Assembly: GCA_900549745.1 (NCBI GenBank)
Contig: URPJ01000006.1
Location: 30,697 to 94,696, forward strand
Origin: an uncultured Collinsella sp.
GTDB lineage: Bacteria; Actinomycetota; Coriobacteriia; Coriobacteriales; Coriobacteriaceae
Direction of reading: 5' to 3'
DNA length: 64,000 nt
Part shown: one piece after another, positions 44,197 through 52,672 of the stretch
Numbering within the stretch: the stretch's first letter is position 1
Layout: every line of letters begins with the position of its first letter
Translations under genes and position numbers: made by a program
Notes under the pieces: model-generated
Databases searched by the model: none
Seen by the model: the letters and a program-made list of their open reading frames with translations, nothing else
Told to the model about the DNA's origin: nothing

Positions 44197-45622
44197 TGCT
44201 TCCGATCCGCGCCAGCCGAATCGTACACAGCAGCCGGCGTCGCGCCCTGCCCAGCCTGGCCAGCGTCTGGCACAGCCGACGCAGCGCGCAGTTCAGCCTG
44301 CCGCTCGCCCGGCGCAGTCCTTCTCTCGTTCGGCCCAACCTGTTCAACGGACGGGTCAGCAGCCTTCTGCTCGTTCGGTTCAGCATTCGGCTTCTCACGC
44401 GGCTCAGCAGCCCACTGCTCGTACGGCCCAGCCTGCAGGCGGCACCCGCTTTAAGCAGCAGGCACCTACCCAGCGAACGCAGGCCCCCCAATCGCATTCG
44501 CATCACGCTCGTGGTTCGCATGGCGTTGCTCCGGCGACCCGCTCGAGCTACAACACGCATGCTCGTCGCGGTGCTCAAAAGAAAAGCTCCCCGGTGCCTA
44601 TGATTATCGGTGGCGTCGTCGCCGTGTTGGCGCTTGCCGCGATCGCTTTCTTTGTCGTGCCGGCCGTCAAGGGTTTCTTTGCCGGTGAGGATACGAAGGT
44701 TACGGCTGGTCAGCAGGTTACGGTGACCATTCCCGATGGTGCTTCGGGCGATACGATCGCCTCGATTCTCTCCGAGAACCATATCGTCGAAAATCCCAAG
44801 GATTACTATGCGGCGGTGAAAAAGCTCAACGCCGATATGTCGCTCAAGCCTGGTGATTATTCGTTCACCACACTCATGGATGCGACCAAGGTTGTTCAGC
44901 AGCTCATGGAAGGCCCCAACGCGGGCTCCAATGCGCTGACTATCCCTGAGGGCTTAACGGTCGATCAAGTCGCCGACCGTGTGGCCCAGGCCTACGACAG
45001 CATCTCTAAGGAAGACTTCCTCAACCAGGCCAAGGCCTCCAACTACGTGGACGACTATAGCTTCCTTAAGGGCGCCGCTAACGACTCGCTCGAGGGTTTC
45101 TTGTTCCCCAAGACCTATTCGTTGGGTGATTCGCCGACGGCCGATGGCGTGATTCGCGCTATGCTCGATCAGTTTAAGACCGAGTACAAGTCGCTTGACT
45201 TTGCGAGCTGCGAAGCCAAGATCAAGGAACGCTACGGTGTGGAGATGTCCGACTACGACATCGTCAACTTGGCCTCTATCGTTGAGCGCGAGGGCCTCAA
45301 CGCCGATCAACGTGCGCATGTGGCCTCGGTTTTCTACAACCGCCTTGCCGGCAAGCTCGATGGCCTGCGCTATCTCAATAGCGATGCGACTATGATGTAT
45401 GTCACCGGTGGCGAGGTTACCGCCGACGACCTGCAGAGCGATAGTCCGTATAACACCTATAAGCATGAGGGCCTGCCGCCCACGCCCATCTGCTCTCCGT
45501 CGCTCGAGGCGCTCAAGGCCACCCTTGAGCCGACCGACTCTGATGACCTGTATTTCTACATTACGCAGGACGAGGAGTACTTCTCGCAAACCTACGAAGA
45601 GCATCAACAGTCTTGGAATTAG
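44189..45622 (+). CDS. mltG: Endolytic transglycosylase MltG with long N-terminal tail
   Basis: 477 aa. ATG 44189 after GAGGAGG. Residues 1-130 are a low-complexity cytoplasmic tail rich in Gln, Pro, Ala, Arg and Ser. A membrane helix follows at 137-160, then the LysM-like/YceG catalytic domain. The catalytic glutamate is in VEREGLNADQRAHVASVFYNRL. It cuts nascent glycan strands to end peptidoglycan polymerisation. The tail, with repeated QP, RPAQ and QPSARS-type units, is unusual in length and may recruit partners. Confidence 0.93.
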   Translation: MPSASDPRQPNRTQQPASRPAQPGQRLAQPTQRAVQPAARPAQSFSRSAQPVQRTGQQPSARSVQHSASHAAQQPTARTAQPAGGTRFKQQAPTQRTQAPQSHSHHARGSHGVAPATRSSYNTHARRGAQKKSSPVPMIIGGVVAVLALAAIAFFVVPAVKGFFAGEDTKVTAGQQVTVTIPDGASGDTIASILSENHIVENPKDYYAAVKKLNADMSLKPGDYSFTTLMDATKVVQQLMEGPNAGSNALTIPEGLTVDQVADRVAQAYDSISKEDFLNQAKASNYVDDYSFLKGAANDSLEGFLFPKTYSLGDSPTADGVIRAMLDQFKTEYKSLDFASCEAKIKERYGVEMSDYDIVNLASIVEREGLNADQRAHVASVFYNRLAGKLDGLRYLNSDATMMYVTGGEVTADDLQSDSPYNTYKHEGLPPTPICSPSLEALKATLEPTDSDDLYFYITQDEEYFSQTYEEHQQSWN

Positions 45623-45623
45623 T

Positions 45624-46121
45624 ATGAGGATTTTTAGCCCCAAACGTTACGTTGCCTCGGTCGATCGCATCGACCTTAATACCCTGTGGGCCGACGGCAA
45701 GCGCGCCATTCTGCTCGATCGCGATAACACCTTGGTGCCGCGAGACACCGAGCAGGTTCCCGCCGCGGTTTCCGCTTGGCTCGACGCCGCCCGCGCCAAA
45801 GGCTTTAAGCTGTGCATGGTGTCCAACAACTGGCATCGCGACCAGGTCATGAGCTCTGCGCGCGAGCTGGGACTCGAGGCCATCAGCCACGCCATGAAGC
45901 CGGCGCCGTTTGCCCTCAAGGCGGGCCTTAAGCGCCTCGGCGCCACAGCCGGCGAGGCGGTGCTGATCGGTGATCAGCTCTACACGGACGTGTGGAGCGG
46001 CAACTTCGCCGGCGTCGATACCATCCTGGTAAAGCCGCAGGCGACGCAGGACCTGTGGTATACGCAGATCTTCCGTATCTTTGAGCGCCGGGCCCTGCGC
46101 GACCTTCCCTGCGAGGAATAG
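45624..46121 (+). CDS. YqeG-family HAD phosphatase
   Basis: 165 aa from ATG 45624, 1 bp after mltG. HAD motif I is DRDNTL in LLDRDNTLVPRD, motif II is MVSNN, and motif IV region GDQLYTDVWSGN. In yeast and Bacillus this subgroup acts as phosphatidylglycerophosphate phosphatase or is linked to ribosome assembly (YqeG-YqeH). The function is not settled here. It sits just before aroK, the order known from Firmicutes. Confidence 0.88.
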   Translation: MRIFSPKRYVASVDRIDLNTLWADGKRAILLDRDNTLVPRDTEQVPAAVSAWLDAARAKGFKLCMVSNNWHRDQVMSSARELGLEAISHAMKPAPFALKAGLKRLGATAGEAVLIGDQLYTDVWSGNFAGVDTILVKPQATQDLWYTQIFRIFERRALRDLPCEE

Positions 46122-46129
46122 GTCTCGTC

Positions 46130-46663
46130 ATGTCCCAGCACATCAAACACGGCTGCGACCATATCTTCTTTATCGGCTTTTTGGGCGCGGGCAAGTCGAC
46201 GCTTGCGCGCAACGTGGGCACCATGTTCAAGCGGCGTTTTATCGATACCGACCGTCTGGTCGTGCGCCGTTGCGGCAAGTCGGTAACCGAGATTTTTGAG
46301 ACCGAGGGCGAGGATCGTTTTCGCGAGCTCGAGACCTCGGCGCTCCGTTCGCTCCAAAGCGAGCGCAGCCTGTTGGTTTCGTGCGGGGGCGGTATCGTCG
46401 AAACGCCGGTGAATATTGAACTGATGCACGAAATGGGTACGTGCGTGTACCTCGAGGGCGACTTCGAGGATTCGATTCGACAGATTCGTCGGTCCGACAC
46501 GCGCCCCGATTTCCGTTCGCCCGAGCATGCTGCGCGCCTGTTTGAGCATCGCCGTCCGCTGTATCGCCAGGCCGCCGACCTTACCCTTGATATTCGCAAC
46601 AAGTCCTTCGAGGACGTTTCCTACCTTTGTGCCGAGATGCTTTTGGAGCGTGGGCTGCTATGA
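46130..46663 (+). CDS. aroK: Shikimate kinase
   Basis: 177 aa. Phosphorylates shikimate at the 3-hydroxyl. Walker A GFLGAGKST near residue 14. The substrate residues are intact: IDTD for shikimate Asp, RFRELE for Arg, and GGG in SCGGGIV. The lid has RRPLYRQAADLTLD. It appears functional, unlike the AroB-like partner, which it overlaps by 4 nt. Confidence 0.93.
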   Translation: MSQHIKHGCDHIFFIGFLGAGKSTLARNVGTMFKRRFIDTDRLVVRRCGKSVTEIFETEGEDRFRELETSALRSLQSERSLLVSCGGGIVETPVNIELMHEMGTCVYLEGDFEDSIRQIRRSDTRPDFRSPEHAARLFEHRRPLYRQAADLTLDIRNKSFEDVSYLCAEMLLERGLL

Positions 46664-47769
46664 TTCGTCGTCAACTGATCAATTTCCAAAACCGCAGCGT
46701 CGATGTCCGTGTCGGATTGGGCGCGTTCGATGAGTTGTCGCGCATGTTTGCCTCGACTGTGGGCAAGCCTAAGCGCGCGATGGTCGTTTGGAACGACGCC
46801 ACATCCGAGCGTTTTGGTGAGGTCGTCGAGCATGCGCTGGTCGACGCCGGTTTTGTCATGTCACAGCTTCCCCTCGAGGTTTCGCCTGCTGGTGCCACGC
46901 TTGCTGATGCCGATGCTATCTTTGGCGCCCTGACTGCCAATGGCATTACCTGTGACGATCTGGTTGTCGCCGTTGGCGATGCCGCAACCTGCTCGGTTGT
47001 TAGCTGGTGTGCCAATCAGTGGTGCGGCCGCACCGAGTGCGCGTTGCTGCCGACGACGTTCGACGCCATGCTCACGGTCGCGACGACCATGAAGCCGCTC
47101 GTCGCCTCGTCGTCGAATGCGCTTCCCGCTATCGCGTTCCGTCCTGAGCCGGGCTTGGTCGTGTGTGACCTCGACCTTGTTCGCGAGGCGGACCCCGAGT
47201 ACCTCAAGCTCGGCTATGTGGTACTTGTTGGTACCATGCTTTCGAGCAGCAAGTCCCGTTGGAATCAGTTTACTGAGACCGTTCCCGAGATTCTCGCGTG
47301 TGAGGAGGTCGCGCTCGTCAATGCAGTTCAATGGTCTCAGACTGCCCGCAAGGACGTACTGATGGCCACGAACCCGAGCGCCCGCCATGCGCTCGATTTT
47401 GGCAAGACGGGGGAGCGTACTCTGCGCGCTTGCTTGGGCGATGCTGCTTCGCAGGTTCCTGCCTATCAGCTGTTATCCGAGGGCATGCGCTTTGAGGCGC
47501 GCCTAGCACATGATGCCTGCGACTTCGATATCGATTACGTCTTTGAGGTCGATGACTGCCTGGAGGACTTTGGTATCGAGGAACTTGCCTTCGATCTGGA
47601 GCCTGCCGCATATATCGAGGAGTTCCGCAAGCAGCAGTTCGCTCGCTCGAACCGCAGCATGTTGCCGCTGCCCGCGGCACTTGGCGCCATTCGTCTAACG
47701 AGCGTTGAGGACGAGGTTCTTGAGCGCCATACTCACGCCTACTTGGCTTCACGCAAAGAACTTCTCTAA
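46660..47769 (+). CDS. 3-Dehydroquinate-synthase-like protein, metal site lost
   Basis: 369 aa from ATG 46660, overlapping aroK. Overall length, position and landmarks (VVAVGDAATC at 103-111, LLPTTFDAML at 129-138, and a C-terminal EGMRFEARLAHD) match AroB. But the motifs that carry the zinc ligands have changed: the A-E-V-I-K-Y-G segment reads LKLGYVVLVG (182-191), the N-L-G-H-T-F-G-H-A segment reads LDFGKTGERT (245-254), and the H-G-E-A-V segment is shortened to LLSEGM. The substrate Lys in GGKTG is absent. I infer no dehydroquinate synthase activity. It may be a regulatory pseudoenzyme, a decaying gene, or have a new substrate. The reading frame is intact. Confidence 0.82.
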   Translation: MIRRQLINFQNRSVDVRVGLGAFDELSRMFASTVGKPKRAMVVWNDATSERFGEVVEHALVDAGFVMSQLPLEVSPAGATLADADAIFGALTANGITCDDLVVAVGDAATCSVVSWCANQWCGRTECALLPTTFDAMLTVATTMKPLVASSSNALPAIAFRPEPGLVVCDLDLVREADPEYLKLGYVVLVGTMLSSSKSRWNQFTETVPEILACEEVALVNAVQWSQTARKDVLMATNPSARHALDFGKTGERTLRACLGDAASQVPAYQLLSEGMRFEARLAHDACDFDIDYVFEVDDCLEDFGIEELAFDLEPAAYIEEFRKQQFARSNRSMLPLPAALGAIRLTSVEDEVLERHTHAYLASRKELL

Positions 47770-47807
47770 GATTTATTGACATCCATTGTCTTTCGTATCA
47801 TGTTGAG

Positions 47808-47870
47808 GGGCGGGTTTTCAATCGGTTGCGGATCGCATGCGATTCCGTCGTTCGGTTGAGACCCGTCCCG
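47808..47870 (+). promoter_or_regulatory. Structured leader before the peptidase gene
   Basis: GGGCGGGTTTTCAATCG at about 47808-47824 pairs with CGGTTGAGACCCGTCCC (47853-47869) with GU pairs and one bulge, enclosing a second stem, GGATCGC with GCGATTCC. A TTGACA at 47776-47781 may be a -35, but the -10 is not well spaced. No T run follows, so it is more a leader than a terminator. Function unknown. Confidence 0.4.
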
Positions 47871-47901
47871 TCTATATAGAGACAACAAGAAAGGAATCTG
47901 C

Positions 47902-49032
47902 ATGTCTGAGTTTGCTGCCGGTCCTGCCGGTCGTATCGAGCGTGTCCGTGCCCTGATGGCCGAGCGTGGCTACGACGCCATCGTGGTGCGCGACGAGGCC
48001 AACCTTCGTTGGCTTACGGGCGTGAAGGGCGTCTTCGACTACACCTTCGAGTTCCCGCACGCTGCGTTTATTACGGTCGACCAGTGCCTGTTCCACACCG
48101 ACTCGCGCTACCTCAACAGCTTTGAGGAGAACACGCCCGCCGGCAGCCCTTGGGTCTACGACATGGACGAGGGTACCATTCCCGGCTGGGTCGCCGGCAA
48201 GATCGCAGCCAACAAGTGCCGTGTCTGCGCTGTCGAAGACGATATGCAGATTAACTTCTACCAGGGTATTCAGCGCGGCCTGGAGGACCGTTCCGTCGCC
48301 TGCATGCTAACGCTGATGCACGACGACATCCGCAAGATGCGCGCCATCAAGGATGCCGAGGAGATCGAGCTCATGCGCCATGCGCAGTCGATCACCGATG
48401 CCGCCTTCCAGCATATGCTCGGCTTTATTAAGCCTGGTATGACCGAGAAGCAGGTTCGCAACGAGCTCGAGAACTTTATGTTCGCCAACGGCGCCGACAG
48501 CCTGGCCTTCGGCTCCATCGTGGCGAGCGGTCCCAACACCGCCAACCCGCATGCCGTGCCGAGCGACCGCGTGATCGAGAAGGGCGATTTCGTTCTTATG
48601 GATTACGGCGCGGGCTACTGCGATTACCGCTCCGACATGACACGCACCGTCGTGATGGGCGAGCCCACGCAGGAGCAGCTCGACCTGTACGCGCTCGTGC
48701 GCCGTACACACGAGGAGTGCGTCGCCGCCATCCATCCGGGCGTCGAGGGCAACGACATCTTCAAGCTCTCTAAGAAGATCATTGGCGATGCCGGCTATGG
48801 CGATTACTACAACCATGGTCTGGGCCACGGCGTTGGTATCGACATCCACGAGCTGCCCAACTTCAACCGCAGTAAGAACACCATCGAGATCGGCTCGGTT
48901 GTCACCATGGAGCCCGGCGTCTACCTGCCCGGCGTGGGCGGCGTGCGCCTGGAGGACTACGGCGTGGTCACCGAGAACGGCTACGAGCCCTTCACCAAGA
49001 CCCCGCACGACCTGCACATTATCGACTGCTAG
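47902..49032 (+). CDS. Xaa-Pro peptidase family M24
   Basis: 376 aa from ATG 47902 after AAAGGAA. N-terminal creatinase-like domain, then the pita-bread metallopeptidase fold. The metal ligands are visible: DYGAGYCDYRSDMTRT, HGLGHGVGIDIHE, EPGVYLPGVGGVRLED and its final Glu. Cleaves Xaa-Pro peptides in the cytosol. It precedes efp, a very frequent pairing. Confidence 0.93.
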   Translation: MSEFAAGPAGRIERVRALMAERGYDAIVVRDEANLRWLTGVKGVFDYTFEFPHAAFITVDQCLFHTDSRYLNSFEENTPAGSPWVYDMDEGTIPGWVAGKIAANKCRVCAVEDDMQINFYQGIQRGLEDRSVACMLTLMHDDIRKMRAIKDAEEIELMRHAQSITDAAFQHMLGFIKPGMTEKQVRNELENFMFANGADSLAFGSIVASGPNTANPHAVPSDRVIEKGDFVLMDYGAGYCDYRSDMTRTVVMGEPTQEQLDLYALVRRTHEECVAAIHPGVEGNDIFKLSKKIIGDAGYGDYYNHGLGHGVGIDIHELPNFNRSKNTIEIGSVVTMEPGVYLPGVGGVRLEDYGVVTENGYEPFTKTPHDLHIIDC

Positions 49033-49056
49033 TCTACTTCGGTAGATAGTTTGGGG

Positions 49057-49098
49057 CGGGGCGTCCGGATCGATTCGGACGCCCCGCGTTCTCTTTTT
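49057..49098 (+). terminator. Terminator after the M24 peptidase
   Basis: CGGGGCGTCCG with CGGACGCCCCG, an 8-nt loop, then a pyrimidine-rich tail with TTTTT. A -10-like TATAAT for efp follows at 49130. Confidence 0.85.
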
Positions 49099-49129
49099 AT
49101 GCGCTCGCCGCAGGCGCCGCCTGCAAGTG

Positions 49130-49135
49130 TATAAT
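49130..49135 (+). promoter_or_regulatory. -10 TATAAT of the efp operon
   Basis: A perfect TATAAT 58 nt before efp. The -35 side is a GC-rich small palindrome, not a standard hexamer. Confidence 0.5.
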
Positions 49136-49192
49136 TTCTATCGTATGTAATTTGGACGCTTGTGCGTTCTGCCCATAACAAGAAAGGTCGCT

Positions 49193-49756
49193 ATGCCTAC
49201 CATTTCTACCGCCGACTTCAAGAACGGCCTCGGTCTCCGCATCAAGGACAAGGTCTACACCATCGTCGAGTTCCAGCATGTCAAGCCGGGCAAGGGCGGC
49301 GCGTTTGTGCGCTACAAGACCCGCGACATCAAGAGCGGCCGCGTCGTCGAGAACACCTGCAACGCCGGCACCAAGTTCGAGAGCGTCATGCTCACCACCC
49401 GTGAGTTCCAGTACCTCTACAACGATGGCACCGACTACATCTTCATGGACAACGAGTCCTATGAGCAGGTTCCCGTTCCCGAGGACATGGTGGGCGAGAA
49501 CTCCAAGTGGCTGCGCGAGAACGACATCTGCCAGCTGCTCTTCGCCGACGATGAGCTCATGGGCGTGACCCCGCCGATGTTCATCGAGACCACCATTGTC
49601 CAAACCGACCCGGGCTTTAAGGGCGACACCGTCCAGGGTTCCACCAAGCCGGCCACGATCGACACCGGCGCTGTCATCCAGGTCCCCATGTACCTCAACG
49701 AGGGCGAGGTCATCAAGGTTGACACCCGCGACGGCAAGTTCGTCTCCCGCGTCTAG
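49193..49756 (+). CDS. efp: Translation elongation factor P
   Basis: 187 aa from ATG 49193 after AAAGG. Relieves ribosome stalling at polyproline stretches. Three OB/KOW-type domains; the loop tip that enters the peptidyl transferase centre is KPGKGGAF with the lysine. No epmA/epmB or earP is in the window; the PGKGG loop fits the lysine-type EF-P. Heads the efp-asp23-nusB-xseB-tlyA-nadK-recN run. Confidence 0.96.
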   Translation: MPTISTADFKNGLGLRIKDKVYTIVEFQHVKPGKGGAFVRYKTRDIKSGRVVENTCNAGTKFESVMLTTREFQYLYNDGTDYIFMDNESYEQVPVPEDMVGENSKWLRENDICQLLFADDELMGVTPPMFIETTIVQTDPGFKGDTVQGSTKPATIDTGAVIQVPMYLNEGEVIKVDTRDGKFVSRV

Positions 49757-49780
49757 CAACCAACTTCTCTAGGAGGACTC

Positions 49781-50143
49781 ATGCCCCAGGAAATCAAGAT
49801 TGACGGCATCGGCATTTCGCCCGATGTTCTGACCGCCATCGTCTCGCGCGCCGTGTCCGATGTCGAGGGCATCGCCTCCGTTGGCGTCAAGGACCTTGCC
49901 ACTAATCTTGTCTCCATGATGCTCTCGTCCAAGGCCCCGGCTTCCGAGCCGGCGGTCGAGGCCGAGGTCGTTGGCGACAAGCTCGCACTCACCGTGCGTG
50001 TCGTGGTGTTCTTTGGCTATCCGTTCAAGAAACTCGCCGAGGCCGTTCGCGCCGCCGTGGTCGCCGCCATCGATGCTCAGGTGGGCGTCGAGGTCGAGCG
50101 CGTCGACGTTTGCATTGACGGCCTCGTTTTCCCCAAGGAGTAA
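49781..50143 (+). CDS. Asp23/Gls24 family protein (YqhY-like)
   Basis: 120 aa. ATG 49781 after AGGAGG. Family features are ISPDVLTAIVSRAVSDVEGIASV and the VRVVVFFGYPFKKLAEAVR segment. It lies directly before nusB as yqhY does in Bacillus, where it is linked to lipid synthesis control. It is distinct from the YloU-like paralogue at 3.5 kb. Confidence 0.88.
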   Translation: MPQEIKIDGIGISPDVLTAIVSRAVSDVEGIASVGVKDLATNLVSMMLSSKAPASEPAVEAEVVGDKLALTVRVVVFFGYPFKKLAEAVRAAVVAAIDAQVGVEVERVDVCIDGLVFPKE

Positions 50144-50146
50144 CCT

Positions 50147-50734
50147 TTGAGCCTTAAGGTTTATCGCGGGCGCACGCTTGCCCGCAGTCAGGCGCTGCAG
50201 CTGCTGTTCCAGGCCGAGGCCACGGACAGTCCGCTCGAGCGCGTCCTCGAGGGCGATTTCCTGATCTCGAAGGGTCCCCTCGACCCCTATGCGCTGGAGC
50301 TTTGCCGCGGTGCCTACGAGCATATCGATCGCATCGACTGTGCCCTGCGCGCCGTCGCCAAGAACTGGGATCTTATGCGCATGCCCGGTGCCGACCGCAA
50401 CCTGCTGCGTATCGCCGTCTACGAGATGCGCTTCCTCACCGACGAGGAGGTCTCGGACGCCATCGTGATCAACGAGGCCGTCGAGCTTGCCAAGGCCTAT
50501 GGCACCGATCAGTCCGCGTCGTTTGTCAACGGCGTGCTGGGCAAGATCGCTCGTAGCGAGGAGCTGCCGGGTGAGGATCTGTACCAGGAGCTGCTGGCCG
50601 AAGATCGCGCTCGCGAGGAGGCGCAGGCTGCCGAGGCGGCCGCCAAGGTCGCTGCCGCTCAGGCTGCCGCCGGTGTACTTGCCGAGGATGCGGACGCTGC
50701 TGAGGCCGTCGAGGCCGACTCCGTCGAGGAGTAG
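50147..50734 (+). CDS. nusB: Transcription antitermination factor NusB
   Basis: 195 aa. TTG start at 50147, 6 nt after AAGGAG. Helical NusB fold: ARSQALQLLFQAEATD at the start, then DRNLLRIAVYEMRFL and NEAVELAKAYGTDQSASFVNGVLGKI. An Ala/Glu-rich tail of about 45 residues follows the domain. With NusE it supports rRNA antitermination. It lies 3 bp after the Asp23 gene. Confidence 0.95.
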   Translation: MSLKVYRGRTLARSQALQLLFQAEATDSPLERVLEGDFLISKGPLDPYALELCRGAYEHIDRIDCALRAVAKNWDLMRMPGADRNLLRIAVYEMRFLTDEEVSDAIVINEAVELAKAYGTDQSASFVNGVLGKIARSEELPGEDLYQELLAEDRAREEAQAAEAAAKVAAAQAAAGVLAEDADAAEAVEADSVEE

Positions 50735-50736
50735 CC

Positions 50737-50976
50737 ATGCCAGAGGGTTCCGTCCGCAACTTCGATGAGATCTCGGATCGCCTGGACCAGATCATCGCTA
50801 CCGTTCGCTCCAAGGATACGTCCTTGGAGCGTTCGCTCGATCTGTTTGACGAGGCGATTGAGCTGGGCTCCCGCGCGGTCGATATGGTCGACAAGTTTGA
50901 GTTGACGCCGCGTGAGGCCGATAAGCTCGAACAGGAATACGATGAGGATGCGGCAAACGAATCCCAGGATAGCTAG
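50737..50976 (+). CDS. xseB: Exodeoxyribonuclease VII small subunit
   Basis: 79 aa from ATG 50737. Helical hairpin signature: NFDEISDRLDQIIATVRSKDTSLERSLDLFDE then AIELGSRAVDMVDKFE. It forms the collar around the catalytic XseA subunit that degrades single-stranded DNA. The large subunit gene, usually adjacent, is absent here. Confidence 0.92.
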   Translation: MPEGSVRNFDEISDRLDQIIATVRSKDTSLERSLDLFDEAIELGSRAVDMVDKFELTPREADKLEQEYDEDAANESQDS

Positions 50977-51011
50977 GCCGCATCTCTGGATACGAATGGT
51001 TGATGGCATTC

Positions 51012-51815
51012 ATGAAACGCGTGCGTCTTGATGACGAACTGATTTCACAGGGCATCTGCGCCGATCGCGCGGATGCCCTTCGCACTCTTATGGCCGGCTT
51101 GGTCTCGAGTGGCGGCGAGCGCTTGACTTCGCCGGGTCTTAAGGTGATGCCGGGGCTGCCGCTGCACGTGAAGGGGCGTATTCCCTATGTTGGCCGCGGC
51201 GGTCTTAAGCTCGAAGGCGCGCTTGATGCGTTTGGCATCAATCCGACGGGCCTTGCCTGTTTGGATGTGGGCTGCTCTACCGGCGGTTTTACCGATTGCC
51301 TGCTCAAGTGCGGAGCTGCGACTGTTGTCTCTGTGGACGTGGGTCGCGCCCAGTTCGATTGGTCGTTGCGTCAGGACGATCGCGTGACGCTGCATGAGCG
51401 CACAAACGTGACGCAGCTGCCTGAGCTTGGCTATGCCGGCGCCATCGACCTGGCTGTGTGTGATGTCTCGTTTACCAGCATCGCGAACATTATCGATGCG
51501 GTACTGGCGTGCCTGGCGCCTACGGGTGCATTCTGCACGCTCGTAAAGCCGCAGTTTGAAGCTCCGGCGGCGCTGGTGGGCGAGGGCGGCATTGTGACCG
51601 ATCCCGCCGTGCGCCGCGATACGCTCGTGGCGGCGGTTGAGCTCTTTGCTGCCAAGGGGCTGTTCCCGGTCGATGTGTGCGTGTCGCCCATTCATGGTGC
51701 CAAGGGCAACGTTGAGTTTTTCCTGTACGGCACGAGATTTGAATCTGGCGACCGCTCGCAAGACGTGCTGCAATCCCAGGTATCGGTTTTGAGCGAGAAA
51801 GCTGCAACGCTATGA
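51012..51815 (+). CDS. tlyA: TlyA-family rRNA 2'-O-methyltransferase
   Basis: 267 aa from ATG 51012; ATG 51003 is an alternative. S4-like RNA-binding domain at the N-terminus (RVRLDDELISQGICADRADAL), then an FtsJ-type methyltransferase: SAM loop CLDVGCSTGGFTDCLLKCGA and the VSFTSIANI region with VKPQFEAP. Characterised homologues methylate 16S and 23S rRNA. The stop overlaps nadK (ATGA). Confidence 0.93.
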   Translation: MKRVRLDDELISQGICADRADALRTLMAGLVSSGGERLTSPGLKVMPGLPLHVKGRIPYVGRGGLKLEGALDAFGINPTGLACLDVGCSTGGFTDCLLKCGAATVVSVDVGRAQFDWSLRQDDRVTLHERTNVTQLPELGYAGAIDLAVCDVSFTSIANIIDAVLACLAPTGAFCTLVKPQFEAPAALVGEGGIVTDPAVRRDTLVAAVELFAAKGLFPVDVCVSPIHGAKGNVEFFLYGTRFESGDRSQDVLQSQVSVLSEKAATL

Positions 51816-52672
51816 AGGTCTTTCTGGTTCCCAATTACTACAAGCAAGAGGCGGTCGAGAGCGGCCTGATGCTCGAGCTTTGGCTGACGCGCCAGGGCTA
51901 TGAGGTCGCATGGGCTGCCGACCAGCGATCGAAGATTCAGAGCACGCCTGATATTGACGGCTCCGATCTGGTCATTACGCTCGGCGGTGACGGTACGTTG
52001 CTGCGCGCTGCCCGCATCCTCAACCATCGCGAGATTCCTATCCTCGGTCTTTCCTATGGTCACCTGGGCTTTTTAACTGCTGCGAGCCCCGAGGAGCGCG
52101 ACATTCTGCAGGTCGTGAGCGACGCCCTTTCCGGCGAGCTGCACGTGAGCCGTCGCGCCACCATCGCCGCGGATATCGTGTCCGTGCGCGAAGACGGTAC
52201 GAAGGATGTCGTGCGCACCTTCGCCCTCAACGACATGGCGCTTACCCGCGGTCCGCTGTCCGATATGGTCGAGTTCGACATCACGGTGTCGGGCCACCAT
52301 ATCGACCGACTGCGTGGCGACGGCGTGGTCGTGTCCACGGCGACTGGTTCTACGGGGTACGCGCTCAGTGCCGGTGGCCCCATCGTGAGCCCCGACTATA
52401 CGGGTATGGTCTGCGTACCTATTGCGCCGCACACCATTCAGGCCCGTGCCTTCTTGACTTCGCCGAGTGATGTCGTCGAAATCTTTATGTCTGATGACCG
52501 TCCGAGCGTTCCGGCGATCGCTATCGATGGACAATTTATTACTTGCGATGGCACCGTTGAGAGCGTGGCGGTGCGTCGCGGGCCCGGTGATGTGCTGCTG
52601 CTGGATTACGGCCCCGAGAGCTTCTATAACTCGGTGAGCCGCGTATTCTACGGAGTCCGTCATGATCGATGA
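51812..52672 (+). CDS. nadK: NAD kinase
   Basis: 286 aa from ATG 51812. Makes NADP from NAD and ATP or polyphosphate. The GGDGTLLRAAR motif is at about residues 53-63; TGSTGYALSAGGPI and the C-terminal PGDVLLLDYGPESFY are also typical. It overlaps tlyA and recN, so the three are coupled. Confidence 0.95.
   Translation: MKVFLVPNYYKQEAVESGLMLELWLTRQGYEVAWAADQRSKIQSTPDIDGSDLVITLGGDGTLLRAARILNHREIPILGLSYGHLGFLTAASPEERDILQVVSDALSGELHVSRRATIAADIVSVREDGTKDVVRTFALNDMALTRGPLSDMVEFDITVSGHHIDRLRGDGVVVSTATGSTGYALSAGGPIVSPDYTGMVCVPIAPHTIQARAFLTSPSDVVEIFMSDDRPSVPAIAIDGQFITCDGTVESVAVRRGPGDVLLLDYGPESFYNSVSRVFYGVRHDR

Noticed and set aside
44196..44603. A 135-codon Arg/Ser-rich frame within mltG
   Set aside because: It is a +1 shadow of the low-complexity tail of MltG.
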